This document shows positions 1 to 9,904 of a stretch of 38,901 bases of DNA, piece after piece (within the stretch, counting starts at the first letter, position 1; every line of letters begins with the position of its first letter). The DNA is taken from positions 1 to 38,901 of the forward strand of contig JADCFX010000077.1 of NCBI GenBank assembly GCA_020249285.1, in the 5' to 3' direction. This stretch comes from Roseomonas sp. (GTDB lineage Bacteria > Pseudomonadota > Alphaproteobacteria > Acetobacterales > Acetobacteraceae). The notes under the pieces were generated by a model. That model did not search any database and was not told the DNA's origin. It saw only the letters and a list, made by a program, of their open reading frames with translations. The position numbers were made by a program, and so were the translations under genes.

Positions 1-14
1 GCACCACTAGCTGC

Positions 15-184
15 ATGTTTGGTGGGCCGATTCACGCTGCTATCGGAAACCGACAGCAGCGATCGGACCATATGTTTGGTGGGCCGATTCACGCTGCTAT
101 CGGAAACCGACAGCAGCGATCGGACCATATGTTTGGTGGGCCGATTCACGCTGCTATCGGAAACCGACAGCAGCGATCGGACCA
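15..184. repeat. Three tandem copies of a 57-bp hairpin repeat
   Basis: Copies begin at 15, 72 and 129 with an exact 57-bp period, and the third is cut one base short at 184. The copies look identical by eye. Each contains a near-perfect inverted repeat, GCTGCTATCGG / CCGACAGCAGC around AAA (one G:U-type mismatch), and weaker outer arms (GGGCCGAT near the start, GATCGGACC at the end) that could lengthen the stem. The array ends only 6 bp before the fliR start codon, so it would lie in the 5' leader if transcription begins upstream. The period is divisible by three and has no stop codon in one frame, which creates a spurious open frame. Most likely a REP/BIME-like extragenic palindrome array; any function is unknown. 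Confidence 0.9.
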
Positions 185-190
185 CGGGCC

Positions 191-967
191 ATGACCGAAG
201 CGGAATGGCTTGCCGCCCTGCCTGATATGGTGTTTCGCGCCATATTGCTGCTGGCGCGCATCGGTGCGGTGGTCATGCTGATGCCGGGCTTGGGTGAGCA
301 GGAAGTGCCCAGCAATTATCGCCTGGGGTTGGGCTTCGCGCTCGTGATGGTGCTCTATCCCGTCCTATCACCAGCCCTACCGGCCGCACCTGATGCGGTG
401 GGCGAAATGCTGCGCTTGATCCTGATCGAAATCGTGATCGGTATTTGGTATGGCGCGCTCACGCGGCTCGTCACGCTTGCAATGACCATGGCCGGCCAGC
501 TTTTCGCACTGCTGCTTGGGCTTTCTCAATTGCTCGTACCGGACCCGGCTATTGGCGGGCAGAATGCCATCACGGGGCGGTTCTTTGCGCTTATGTCCGT
601 GGTGCTGATGCTCAGCAGCGGCCTTTATGCGCTGCCGCTCCGCGCCATAGCCGAAAGCTATGCTGTGCTGCCGGTAGGCGAAGGGTTTCTGGCCGGACCA
701 GGGGCCGAGGCCATGGCGGCGGCGGTTGGGCAAAGCTTCATTGTTGCGCTGCAACTCGTGGCGCCTTTCCTACTGCTTTCCGTGGTGCTGAATGTTGCCT
801 TTGGTCTGCTCGCGCGCATCGCGCCGCAGGTGCAGATCTACTTCCTGGTGGTGCCTGGGCAAATCGTGCTTGGCCTTTTGCTGCTGGCCCTGTTATTGCC
901 GGCCATGCTCGGACTTTATGCCAGTATCGCGCGGGAGACTTTCCTCGCCCTGCCTGGGGTGCGTTGA
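191..967 (+). CDS. fliR: Flagellar biosynthetic protein FliR (export gate)
   Basis: This 258-residue, very hydrophobic protein has the length and layout of FliR, one of the FliPQR inner-membrane proteins that form the core channel of the flagellar type III export gate. Several membrane segments are evident, for example around residues 14-34, 44-62, 74-100 and 195-245. Its stop codon is 3 bp before flhB, the usual fliR-flhB pairing, which strongly supports the call. fliP and fliQ are not in the window and may lie upstream. The ATG at 191 has no convincing Shine-Dalgarno sequence because the 57-bp repeat array ends just 6 bp before it, so initiation may depend on the structured leader or on coupling to an upstream gene. 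Confidence 0.93.
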   Translation: MTEAEWLAALPDMVFRAILLLARIGAVVMLMPGLGEQEVPSNYRLGLGFALVMVLYPVLSPALPAAPDAVGEMLRLILIEIVIGIWYGALTRLVTLAMTMAGQLFALLLGLSQLLVPDPAIGGQNAITGRFFALMSVVLMLSSGLYALPLRAIAESYAVLPVGEGFLAGPGAEAMAAAVGQSFIVALQLVAPFLLLSVVLNVAFGLLARIAPQVQIYFLVVPGQIVLGLLLLALLLPAMLGLYASIARETFLALPGVR

Positions 968-970
968 ACC

Positions 971-2037
971 ATGTCGGGTAGCGGCGGCGGCGAAGAAGGC
1001 GGCCAGGACAAGACAGAAGAAGCCACCGCAAGGCGCATCGAAAAGGCGCGGGAAGAAGGCCAGATCGTCATGTCGCGCGAAGTGGTCGGCTTCGTGGCAC
1101 TTGGCGCCGCGCTGGTCGGCATGATGTTCGGCCTGCCGCCGCTTGGGTATGAATTGATGCGCGGCATGCGCGGCGTCTTGGAAAATGGGCATCAATTGCA
1201 AGCTGGTCTTGTCGCGACCGAGATGATGCGCCTTGGCCTGCTTGCCGTGTTGCCCGTCATGGTTATGGCCATGATCGGCGCCATCGCCGGCGCCATGCTG
1301 CAAAGCCGTGGGCTGGTTTCGGCCAAGGGGTTGAAGCCACAATTTTCCCGCCTTAATCCCGCTTCCGGCATCAAGCGCCTGATTGGCGCTGAAGGTGGCA
1401 TCGAATTCCTGCGCACGCTCATCAAGCTTGGCGTGGTTGGCGCTGCGCTTTGGTGGGCGCTTGGCGATCCACGAGAATTACGCGCGGCACTTTCACTTGG
1501 GCCGGGCGACCTGTTGCGGCTGATGGTGAGCGCTTCGATGAATTTGTTCATTGCGGCCATGATTGCCTTCGCGGGGATTGCCGTGCTGGACTACTTGGTT
1601 GTGCGGTTTCGCCACTTGCATAAGCTTCGCATGACGCGCCAGGAATTGCGTGAGGAAGTGAAGGAAAGCGAAGGCGATCCGATGATCAAGGGCCGGATCA
1701 GGAGCCTGCGTATGGCGCGGGCGCGCCGGCGCATGATGGCGGCAGTACCCAAAGCAGCCGTGGTGATCACCAACCCGACCCATTACGCTGTCGCCCTTGA
1801 ATACGACGAAAACTCCCAGGCGGCACCAAAGGTGGTGGCGAAGGGGGCGGAAGCGGTGGCAGCACGCATCCGGGCCTTGGCCGAGGAATCCAATGTGCCT
1901 CTGGTATCAAACCCTCCCCTGGCGCGGGCGCTGTTCAAGCTGGAATTGGATACCGAAATCCCGGCCGAACATTATCAGGCCGTAGCCGAAATCATTGCCT
2001 ATGTCTGGCGGTTGCGAGGCCGCGCCGGGGCAGCAGC

Positions 2038-2041
<4 letters not shown>
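971..2041 (+). CDS. flhB: Flagellar export switch protein FlhB
   Basis: The 356-residue product has the FlhB layout: a charged N-terminus (KTEEATARRIEKAREEGQ), four membrane segments over roughly residues 40-215, then a basic linker and the cytoplasmic C-terminal domain. The autocleavage motif NPTH is at residues 268-271 (context VVITNPTHYAVAL). In the family, cleavage between N and P switches export from rod/hook substrates to filament substrates once FliK has measured the hook. The gene follows fliR by 3 bp, and its TGA overlaps the GTG start of the next gene, so fliR, flhB and the kinase gene are very likely co-transcribed and translationally coupled. Confidence 0.96.
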
Positions 2042-3558
<1,517 letters not shown>

Positions 3559-3576
3559 TTGTTCCGTATCCCCTGT

Positions 3577-4338
3577 TCACCCAAGGGTTTGCGCGATGGC
3601 TTCAATATCCAAGGCCGCCGCAGCGCTAGGGTGGCGGGTCAGCAGCGGTACCTGATGGCGGATGGCGTCACGCACCTTGAGGTCACGCCGCACAATGCCC
3701 GCCAGGGGAATTTCGCGCTTGAGAAAAGCGCCAGCCGCGCGGCGCAGCGCTTCATAAGTGCGCTGCCCGCTGGCGCGGTCATCGGCCATATTCACCACAA
3801 TCCGCGAGACAGCTTTGGGATTGTCCATGCCGTGCAATTTCAGCACCGCATAGGCGTCGGTCAGGCTGGTCGGTTCTTCGGTCGCCACCACCAGCAGCAA
3901 ATCCGCCGCCGCAGCGATGCGCCGCTGCGCCAGATCAAGCCCGGCGCCCAGATCAACCACCACATCCTGCCAACGCCCCCGGGCGCTACTGAGCGCCGCA
4001 AGGAAAGCATCCAGCGCGGTTGGGCTGAGCGAGGCGAGCGCGCCAGAACCCGAACGCCCCGCAAGCACGTCAAAACCCGCATCCGGTATGCGCGTGGCGG
4101 CTTCGGCCGGCGTCATTTTACCGGAGAGCACGGCTGAAAGATCGCGCGCCGGCTGAATGCCAAGCTGCACATCAATATTCGCAAGCCCAAGATCCGCATC
4201 CGCCAACAGCACGCGCCGCCCCTTGCGCGCCAGCGCCTGGGCAAGGCTGATCGAAAACCATGTCTTGCCAACGCCGCCTTTGCCGGAGGCTACAACGATC
4301 ATGCGCCCGTTTTCGGACGCGACACTCCCGTTCGACAT
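3577..4338 (-). CDS. flhG: FlhG, MinD-like ATPase regulating flagellar number
   Basis: The 253-residue product is a MinD/ParA-type ATPase. It has the deviant Walker A motif KGGVGKT at residues 20-26, a switch region LADADLGLANIDVQLG, and the DVVVDLGAG Walker B region. In polar flagellates FlhG opposes FlhF to limit the number of flagella and stimulates FlhF GTP hydrolysis. I chose the ATG at 4336-4338, which overlaps the flhF stop by one base (TGATG); a TTG one codon upstream is less likely. The short extension before the Walker motif (SNGSVASENG) is weakly similar to the activator helix of other FlhG proteins and lacks an obvious DQAxxLR motif. It is last in the minus-strand flagellar unit and faces the kinase gene convergently across 18 bp. 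Confidence 0.88.
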   Translation of the reverse strand: MSNGSVASENGRMIVVASGKGGVGKTWFSISLAQALARKGRRVLLADADLGLANIDVQLGIQPARDLSAVLSGKMTPAEAATRIPDAGFDVLAGRSGSGALASLSPTALDAFLAALSSARGRWQDVVVDLGAGLDLAQRRIAAAADLLLVVATEEPTSLTDAYAVLKLHGMDNPKAVSRIVVNMADDRASGQRTYEALRRAAGAFLKREIPLAGIVRRDLKVRDAIRHQVPLLTRHPSAAAALDIEAIAQTLG

Positions 4339-5303
4339 CAAGGGTTTTCCTTACCGGACCCTGCGGCCCCGCTTTGTACAGACGCGTTCTGTGCGGAGGC
4401 ATTCTTTGCGGACGCGCTCTGTGCAGAGGAAAGCAAGCGCGATGCCAGCCCTTCCGGGGTGAGTGTTTCAAGCCCATCGGCGACTTCCGGGCCGATGCCC
4501 GCTTCGGTCAATGCAAGCGGCCCCGCCTTGGCCGCCATTAATACGCCCCCCAGGCGTCGTGCCGCATCAAGCCTGGTCGGCAGCAAATGCTGCGCGCCGA
4601 GGGCGGCGAAAGCACGCGCCAAATCGGCAGCTTCCGCCGGATCAAGCCCCGCTGGCAGCACGAGCGTCATATCGGCCCCAGCCTGCATCGCCAATTGGCG
4701 TAATTGCCGCGCCTGATCCTCATTGAAGGGGTCGCAACCAGCAGTATCAACCAGCACCGGCTGGCCGGGGTTGCGATGCGCCAGCGCCTTGGCGAGCATG
4801 GCGGGTGTTGGCGCCACCGCAAGCGTGACCCCCAAAACCCGCGTAAAGGCGGCAAGCTGTTCGACCGCGCCGGCGCGCTGGCCATCCGTGGTGATAACCA
4901 GCGGAGGCGCACCGCCCAGGACCATGCGCGCGATAAGCTTGGCGGTTGTCAGGGTTTTTCCCGCACCAGGCGGGCCGGCCAGCAATAGCGGGCGGTCCCG
5001 GCCCAAGGGCAGTGCGGTGAAGGCTAAGGCCTCCGCCAAGCTTTGCGCCAAGGGGCCCGCTGACAAAGCCCGGGAAAGGCTTGGCGGGATATTGTGAAAA
5101 TCAAGCGGGCCAGGCGCCCCCAAGGGTGCAGCGCTGGTCAGTGGCTGGATCAGCAGCGGTTCATCCGGCTCAAGCGCCGCAGTGATTTCCACGCCATGGC
5201 GGGTGCGACGCTGTTCCAGAATGATCGCATCGGTGCCGAGTTCGGCCCGGATCTGCGCCATGGCTTCGGCCATATTAGCGCCGTGAAAAAGCTTGAGCCG
5301 CAT
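4338..5303 (-). CDS. flhF: FlhF, SRP-type GTPase for flagellar placement
   Basis: The 321-residue protein is an SRP/FtsY-class GTPase. The N-terminus MRLKLFHGANMAEAMAQIRAEL... is characteristic of FlhF, the P-loop GPPGAGKT is at residues 110-117, a substrate-binding region (TTDGQRAGAVEQL) follows, and DTAG at 186-189 is the G3 motif. FlhF marks the site where the first basal-body parts assemble. Family members are often longer, and here the basic middle domain is short. The C-terminal tail after about residue 290 is an unusual low-complexity stretch of S/A/N/Q-rich short repeats (SAQSASAKNASAQNASVQS). The gene lies between flhA and flhG, the canonical order, and overlaps flhG by one base. Confidence 0.93.
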   Translation of the reverse strand: MRLKLFHGANMAEAMAQIRAELGTDAIILEQRRTRHGVEITAALEPDEPLLIQPLTSAAPLGAPGPLDFHNIPPSLSRALSAGPLAQSLAEALAFTALPLGRDRPLLLAGPPGAGKTLTTAKLIARMVLGGAPPLVITTDGQRAGAVEQLAAFTRVLGVTLAVAPTPAMLAKALAHRNPGQPVLVDTAGCDPFNEDQARQLRQLAMQAGADMTLVLPAGLDPAEAADLARAFAALGAQHLLPTRLDAARRLGGVLMAAKAGPLALTEAGIGPEVADGLETLTPEGLASRLLSSAQSASAKNASAQNASVQSGAAGSGKENP

Positions 5304-5354
5304 TCTTCAGCAGCACCTTTGCACGGCAGGCAAGTTAGGCGGGGTATGCGACAC

Positions 5355-7424
5355 TTAAAGCGAGCCTACCGTGCGAATGCGTGCGCGCGGGTGAATTTCG
5401 GTATGCGCCAGCACCGGGGTTGAGGGGCGGAAGCGCTCCACAATGGCCCGCACATGGGCGCGAATGGCCCCAGAACAGACCAGTACGGGCTGTTCGCCCA
5501 TCGCATTGGCCTGATCGAAAACGGTTCTGAGCTTTTGCATGAAATCCGAAAGCTTGGACGGTGCCATGGCAAGTTGGCGATCATCAGCCGGGCCGATCAA
5601 CGCTTCCGTGAAGGCCACTTCCCAATCGGCCGACAGCGTGATCATCGGCACATAACCTTCAGGCCCGCGCGCCGCATCCGATAGTTGGCGCGCCAGACGC
5701 TGGCGCACGATCGCGAGGATGGAGGCAACAGTTCGCGCACCGGCGGCATTGGCTTCCTGGATGCCTTCCAGGATCGTCGGCAGATCGCGAATGGAAACCC
5801 GTTCCGCGAGCAGGCTTTGCAGGATGCGCTGAACGCCACCGACCCCGATCGGCTGCGGCACCAGATCAGAGACCAGCTTCTTCTGTTCCGCCGGCAATTC
5901 ATCAAGCAATTTCTGCGTCTCGGCGAAGGAAAGCAGCTCGGCCATGTATTCGCGGACGAGTTCGGTGATATGGGTGGCGACCACGCCCGCGCAATCCACC
6001 ACGGTGCAGCCACGCGCCAGCGCTTCTTCGCGGCGCGCTTCGTCTATCCACAGCGCTGGCAGCCCGAAGGTGGGCTCCGTACAGCGTTCGCCGGGCATAT
6101 CCGGTATGCCGCCTGATGGATCAATCGCGAGCAGCAAGGGGTGGCGCAATTGCCCCTTGCCGGCTTCGATTTCCTTAACCTTGATGACATAGGTATCGGA
6201 TGGCAGGGCCAGATTATCCTGAATACGCACGGAAGGCAGGACGAAGCCCATTTCCTGCGCGATGGTGCGGCGCAGCCCCTTGATCTGGTCTGTCAGGCGC
6301 GGCGCATCTCCTGCGGCAAGGGAAAGCAGCCCATAGCCCAATTCCAACCGCAGCAGATCCATCTTGAGGGATTCGCCAATCGGCAAATCAGCCTCTGGCG
6401 TTGGCAAGGGCGGTGCGCGCGCGGCAATGTCGCGTTGCTGTTCCTTTTGCATGAGGCGCCAAGCGGCAAAGCCCGCCGCACCAGCAAGAACCGTAAAGGG
6501 CAGGAAGGGCATGCCCGGCATCAGCGCCATGATGGCCGAAGCGCCAGCGGCAATGGCCAGCGGCTTGGGGCTTGAGGCCAATTGCTCGACCAGCGCCTGG
6601 TCCGCCGTGCCTTCCGTGCTGCCCTTGGTGACAACGATACCGGCGGCAACCGAAACGAGCAGCGCCGGGATTTGCGTGACCAGCCCATCGCCCACGGTCA
6701 GCATCGAAAAATTTAGAACCGCATCACCGAAGCTCATGCCATGGCGCAGGCTGCCAATCGCGATCCCGCCAATAAGATTGATGGCAGTGATAATGAGGCC
6801 AGCAATGGCATCGCCGCGCACGAATTTCGCGGCACCATCCATGGAACCATAAAAGCCAGTTTCCGCTTCCAGTTCCTTGCGGCGCGCACGGGCCTGGTTC
6901 TCATCAATCAGCCCGGCCGACAAATCGGCATCAATCGCCATCTGCTTGCCCGGCATGGCATCCAGGCTGAAGCGCGCCGCCACTTCCGCGATGCGCCCGC
7001 TGCCCTTGGTGATGACAACGAAATTCACGATCAGCAGAATGAAAAACACGATCATGCCCACGGCGACATCGCCCCCCATCAGGAAGCCACCAAAGGCGGC
7101 AATGACATGGCCGGCGGATTCCGGGCCTTCATGTCCGTGGGTCAGGATGATGCGCGTGGTCGCCACATTGAGCGAAAGGCGCAACAACGTGGTCAACAGC
7201 AAAAGTGTCGGGAATGAGGTGAAGTCGAGAGGTCGGGTCAAGAATAGCGACGTCATCAGCACAAGCACGGAAAGCGTGATGGAAATCGCGAGCCCAAGGT
7301 CAAGCAGCAGTACCGGCAGCGGAACAATAAGCACCACCAGTAGCAGCGCGACGCCCAGCGCCAGTGCCACGTCATTGCCGGGCTGGACACGCTTTAACCA
7401 GGAAGGAACCAGCGTTTCCGACAC
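5355..7424 (-). CDS. flhA: Flagellar export gate protein FlhA
   Basis: The 689-residue product is full length for FlhA, which forms the nonameric cytoplasmic ring of the flagellar export gate and docks chaperone-substrate complexes. The N-terminal half has about eight membrane segments (for example residues 18-70 and 110-140) and the conserved loop containing VGDGLVTQIPALLVSVAAG. The C-terminal half is the soluble FlhA-C domain. The gene begins 5 bp after the flbD stop and is followed by flhF after 51 bp, so it sits inside the fliF-to-flhG unit. Start ATG at 7422-7424 gives MSETLVPSWLKRV. There are no irregularities. Confidence 0.97.
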   Translation of the reverse strand: MSETLVPSWLKRVQPGNDVALALGVALLLVVLIVPLPVLLLDLGLAISITLSVLVLMTSLFLTRPLDFTSFPTLLLLTTLLRLSLNVATTRIILTHGHEGPESAGHVIAAFGGFLMGGDVAVGMIVFFILLIVNFVVITKGSGRIAEVAARFSLDAMPGKQMAIDADLSAGLIDENQARARRKELEAETGFYGSMDGAAKFVRGDAIAGLIITAINLIGGIAIGSLRHGMSFGDAVLNFSMLTVGDGLVTQIPALLVSVAAGIVVTKGSTEGTADQALVEQLASSPKPLAIAAGASAIMALMPGMPFLPFTVLAGAAGFAAWRLMQKEQQRDIAARAPPLPTPEADLPIGESLKMDLLRLELGYGLLSLAAGDAPRLTDQIKGLRRTIAQEMGFVLPSVRIQDNLALPSDTYVIKVKEIEAGKGQLRHPLLLAIDPSGGIPDMPGERCTEPTFGLPALWIDEARREEALARGCTVVDCAGVVATHITELVREYMAELLSFAETQKLLDELPAEQKKLVSDLVPQPIGVGGVQRILQSLLAERVSIRDLPTILEGIQEANAAGARTVASILAIVRQRLARQLSDAARGPEGYVPMITLSADWEVAFTEALIGPADDRQLAMAPSKLSDFMQKLRTVFDQANAMGEQPVLVCSGAIRAHVRAIVERFRPSTPVLAHTEIHPRARIRTVGSL

Positions 7425-7429
7425 GCGCT

Positions 7430-8848
7430 TCAGTCAACCGTGGCGGAGGCTGGCATCTGCCCGGGGATGGGCGGAACCGCAACACCCGCAGCGCGGTATT
7501 CATGCAGCTTATTGCGCAAGGTGCGGATGGAAATGCCAAGCATTTCTGCCGCCCGCGTGCGATTGCCTAGGCAATGGGAGAGAGTTTCCAGGATCAATTC
7601 CTGCTCTACCTCCTCCATCCGGCGCCCGACCAGGGCCGAGGCGCCGCGCGACGCGGCCGTCGGCATGGCAGGGGGTGCTTGCGGCACCGCGGATGGTGGC
7701 GCCTCAGGCATGGCAGCCGTGATGGGAGCCGCCATGGCAGCAACGGTGGTGGGCGTCATCAATTCAATGGCGTCAGGACCAATCGCGCTGCCTTCGGCCA
7801 AAAGCACGGCGCGATGAATGGCATTTTCCAGTTCGCGCACATTGCCGGGCCAGGGGTGACGCAGCAGCATGCCCTCAGCCTCGGGCGCCAGCGGGCGAAA
7901 GGGCAAGCCATTGGCCTGGGCATAGCGCTCGGCGAAATAGCGCGCGAGCGGCAGGATATCGGCGGGCCTTTCGCGCAGCGACGGAATGCGGAGCCGCACC
8001 ACCGCCAGGCGGAAATAAAGGTCTTCGCGGAAGCGCCCCTTGGCGACTTCGACCTGAAGGTCGCGATGCGTGGCGGCCAGGATGCGCACATCAATGCGGA
8101 TGGGCGCGCCGCCGCCCAGGCGATCTATTTCGCGTTCCTGGATGGCGCGCAGGATCTTGGCCTGAAGGCGCGGGTCCATTTCGCCGATTTCATCGAGCAA
8201 TAGGGTGCCGCCATTGGCCTGTTCGAACTTGCCCTTGCGCGCGGCGACGGCGCCGGAAAAGGCGCCCTTTTCATGGCCGAATAACTCGCTTTCCAGCAGC
8301 GCTTCCGGCAGCGCGGCGCAATTCAGCGCAACAAAGGGGCCGTTGCCGCGGCGGGAAGCCGCGTGCATATGCCGCGCCAGCACCTCCTTGCCGGTGCCGC
8401 TTTCCCCCGTGATCAGCACAGACGCATCGGCGCGCGCGATCTGCGTTGCGCGATCCAGTAGCGCCACCATGGACGGGTCCTTGACCACGGGCTTGTCTGC
8501 CTCGCCGGCCACGGTTTGCAGCATGGCGGCGATCAATTCCGCATCGGGTGGCAGCGGCAGGAATTCCTTGGCGCCGGCGCGAATAGCACGCACTGCCGCA
8601 TCCGCATCATTGGGCCGCCCGCACGCGATGACCGGGCAGGCGATGCGTTCTTCCGTCAGGCAGGAAATCAGCCAACCCACATCATGCGTCACATCACAAA
8701 GCACCAGATCGGCACCATCCGTGCGCAGTTTCGCAAGCCCGGCTGCCGCCCCTTCAGCGACGGTCAGGCGTGCACCACGCGCAACGGCAATGCGCGCCGC
8801 CTGGCCGAGTTCCGCTTCCAAAGACCCGATGATCAGTACCCGCGCCAT
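7430..8848 (-). CDS. flbD: FlbD-type sigma-54 activator for flagellar genes
   Basis: The 472-residue protein is a sigma-54 enhancer-binding activator: a receiver-like domain (1-115), an AAA+ domain with Walker A GESGTGKE at 148-155, the sigma-54 contact loop GAFSGA at 195-200 (usual form GAFTGA), Walker B LLLDEIGEM, and a Fis-type helix-turn-helix near 420-460. The receiver is degenerate: D52 and K94 remain, but the N-terminal acidic pair (normally DD or DE after the first strand) reads IIGSLE. This matches Caulobacter FlbD, whose activity is controlled through FliX rather than by simple phosphorylation. No fliX is seen here. Two sigma-54 promoters at 15220-15355 are obvious candidate targets. 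The gene sits between fliN and flhA with 1-5 bp spacing. Confidence 0.92.
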   Translation of the reverse strand: MARVLIIGSLEAELGQAARIAVARGARLTVAEGAAAGLAKLRTDGADLVLCDVTHDVGWLISCLTEERIACPVIACGRPNDADAAVRAIRAGAKEFLPLPPDAELIAAMLQTVAGEADKPVVKDPSMVALLDRATQIARADASVLITGESGTGKEVLARHMHAASRRGNGPFVALNCAALPEALLESELFGHEKGAFSGAVAARKGKFEQANGGTLLLDEIGEMDPRLQAKILRAIQEREIDRLGGGAPIRIDVRILAATHRDLQVEVAKGRFREDLYFRLAVVRLRIPSLRERPADILPLARYFAERYAQANGLPFRPLAPEAEGMLLRHPWPGNVRELENAIHRAVLLAEGSAIGPDAIELMTPTTVAAMAAPITAAMPEAPPSAVPQAPPAMPTAASRGASALVGRRMEEVEQELILETLSHCLGNRTRAAEMLGISIRTLRNKLHEYRAAGVAVPPIPGQMPASATVD

Positions 8849-8849
8849 A

Positions 8850-9176
8850 TCACCCGCCGCGGTCTGACTTCACGATTTCCGTCATGGTGATGCCAAGGCG
8901 GTTATCGTCCACCATCACCACTTCGCCGCGCGCGACCAGGCGATTATTGACGTAGATGTCCACTGCCTCGCCCAGTCGGCGATCCAATTCCACCACCGCG
9001 CCGCGGCCGAGTTTCAGCAATTGGCTGACCTGCATGGTGGCGCGGCCCAATACGGCGCTGATCTGTACCGGGATGTCATAGACAGCATCCAAGTCACGCA
9101 TGCTGCCAGTTTGGCCTTGCGGGCGCTGATCTTGCGCCGGCGGTGCCATGGCTTCGAAATTATCCGATCCGCTCAT
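8850..9176 (-). CDS. fliN: Flagellar motor switch protein FliN
   Basis: The 108-residue product carries a SpoA (surface presentation of antigens) domain over about residues 30-105. Family-typical segments are VYDIPVQISAVLGRATM, LLKLGRGAVVELDR, VDIYVNNRLVARGEVV and LGITMTEI. FliN forms the lower part of the cytoplasmic C ring and binds FliH to bring the export ATPase to the base. The N-terminal 28 residues are a Pro/Gln-rich disordered extension. It follows fliH by 68 bp and is 1 bp from flbD. FliM, its usual partner, is not in the window. Confidence 0.95.
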   Translation of the reverse strand: MSGSDNFEAMAPPAQDQRPQGQTGSMRDLDAVYDIPVQISAVLGRATMQVSQLLKLGRGAVVELDRRLGEAVDIYVNNRLVARGEVVMVDDNRLGITMTEIVKSDRGG

Positions 9177-9244
9177 GTCATTTTATCCTAAAGCTTTGGG
9201 CTTTCCAAAGACTGACCTGTTTCAGATGAAGGGTCGGCGCTGGA

Positions 9245-9904
9245 TCATCCATTTTGAATTTCGGGGTCAACGTATAGGCCGGCGGCGTTGAGCGATTCGG
9301 CAATCGCCTGGCGTCGCTTCGCAAGATCGAACTCGGCGCTGCCCCCTTGCCAGGTCGCGCGCGCATCACCTGGGGCCAGCGTGGCATCCGGCACCAGGGT
9401 AACGGCAAGATCACCAACCAAGGCGCGCACATCTTCGATCAGGCCTGGCGCAACGTGCAAATGTGCCTCTGGCAGAAAGCCCAATGCTGGGCGCAGTCTT
9501 TCGGCGAAATCCGCGACCAGGGTCGCGCTTTGCTGGGCGGCGAGCCCCGGCAACGCCGCATCCAGCATGGCAAGCGCAACGCGCGCGACGCCCTTGCTGG
9601 CTTCAATGGCGATATCGGCCGAGGCTTGCTGGCTGGCAGCCAGGCTTTTGGCGATCTGCGTTAGGCTCTCTGTCGCACGGTTGGCCGCTTCCTGGGTCAT
9701 GGAAGCGCGGCCGGCGGCAAAGCCATCCTCGCGCGCTGCCGCGGCAACAGCGCGCAGGGTTTCTTCCATGGGGTCAGGTTCGGGCGGCGGCGGTGGCATG
9801 CGCGCCGCTTCTTCCCGCGCCGCATCCAAGGCTTCGATCAGTGAAGTGGGGGCGAATTCCCGCAGCATTGCCATGCGCGAGACCGGAACAAATCCGTCTG
9901 ACAT
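9245..9904 (-). CDS. fliH: Flagellar assembly protein FliH
   Basis: The 219-residue product is assigned as FliH, the stator and regulator of the FliI export ATPase. Support comes from its position between fliG and fliN, an N-terminal region rich in acidic residues and proline (MPPPPPEPDPMEETL), a long Ala/Glu-rich helical segment with a glycine-spaced stretch (about 70-120), and a C-terminal FliH/YscL-like domain (residues 120-219) ending in a predicted strand-helix unit. Sequence conservation in this family is low, so position counts heavily. Start ATG at 9902-9904 overlaps the fliG stop by one base (TGATG). FliI is not encoded in the window. Confidence 0.8.
   Translation of the reverse strand: MSDGFVPVSRMAMLREFAPTSLIEALDAAREEAARMPPPPPEPDPMEETLRAVAAAAREDGFAAGRASMTQEAANRATESLTQIAKSLAASQQASADIAIEASKGVARVALAMLDAALPGLAAQQSATLVADFAERLRPALGFLPEAHLHVAPGLIEDVRALVGDLAVTLVPDATLAPGDARATWQGGSAEFDLAKRRQAIAESLNAAGLYVDPEIQNG

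Noticed and set aside
19..225. 68-codon open frame made of a repeated 19-residue peptide
   Set aside because: It is a by-product of the 57-bp repeat, whose length is divisible by three and lacks a stop in this frame. It has no ribosome site and overlaps the fliR start.
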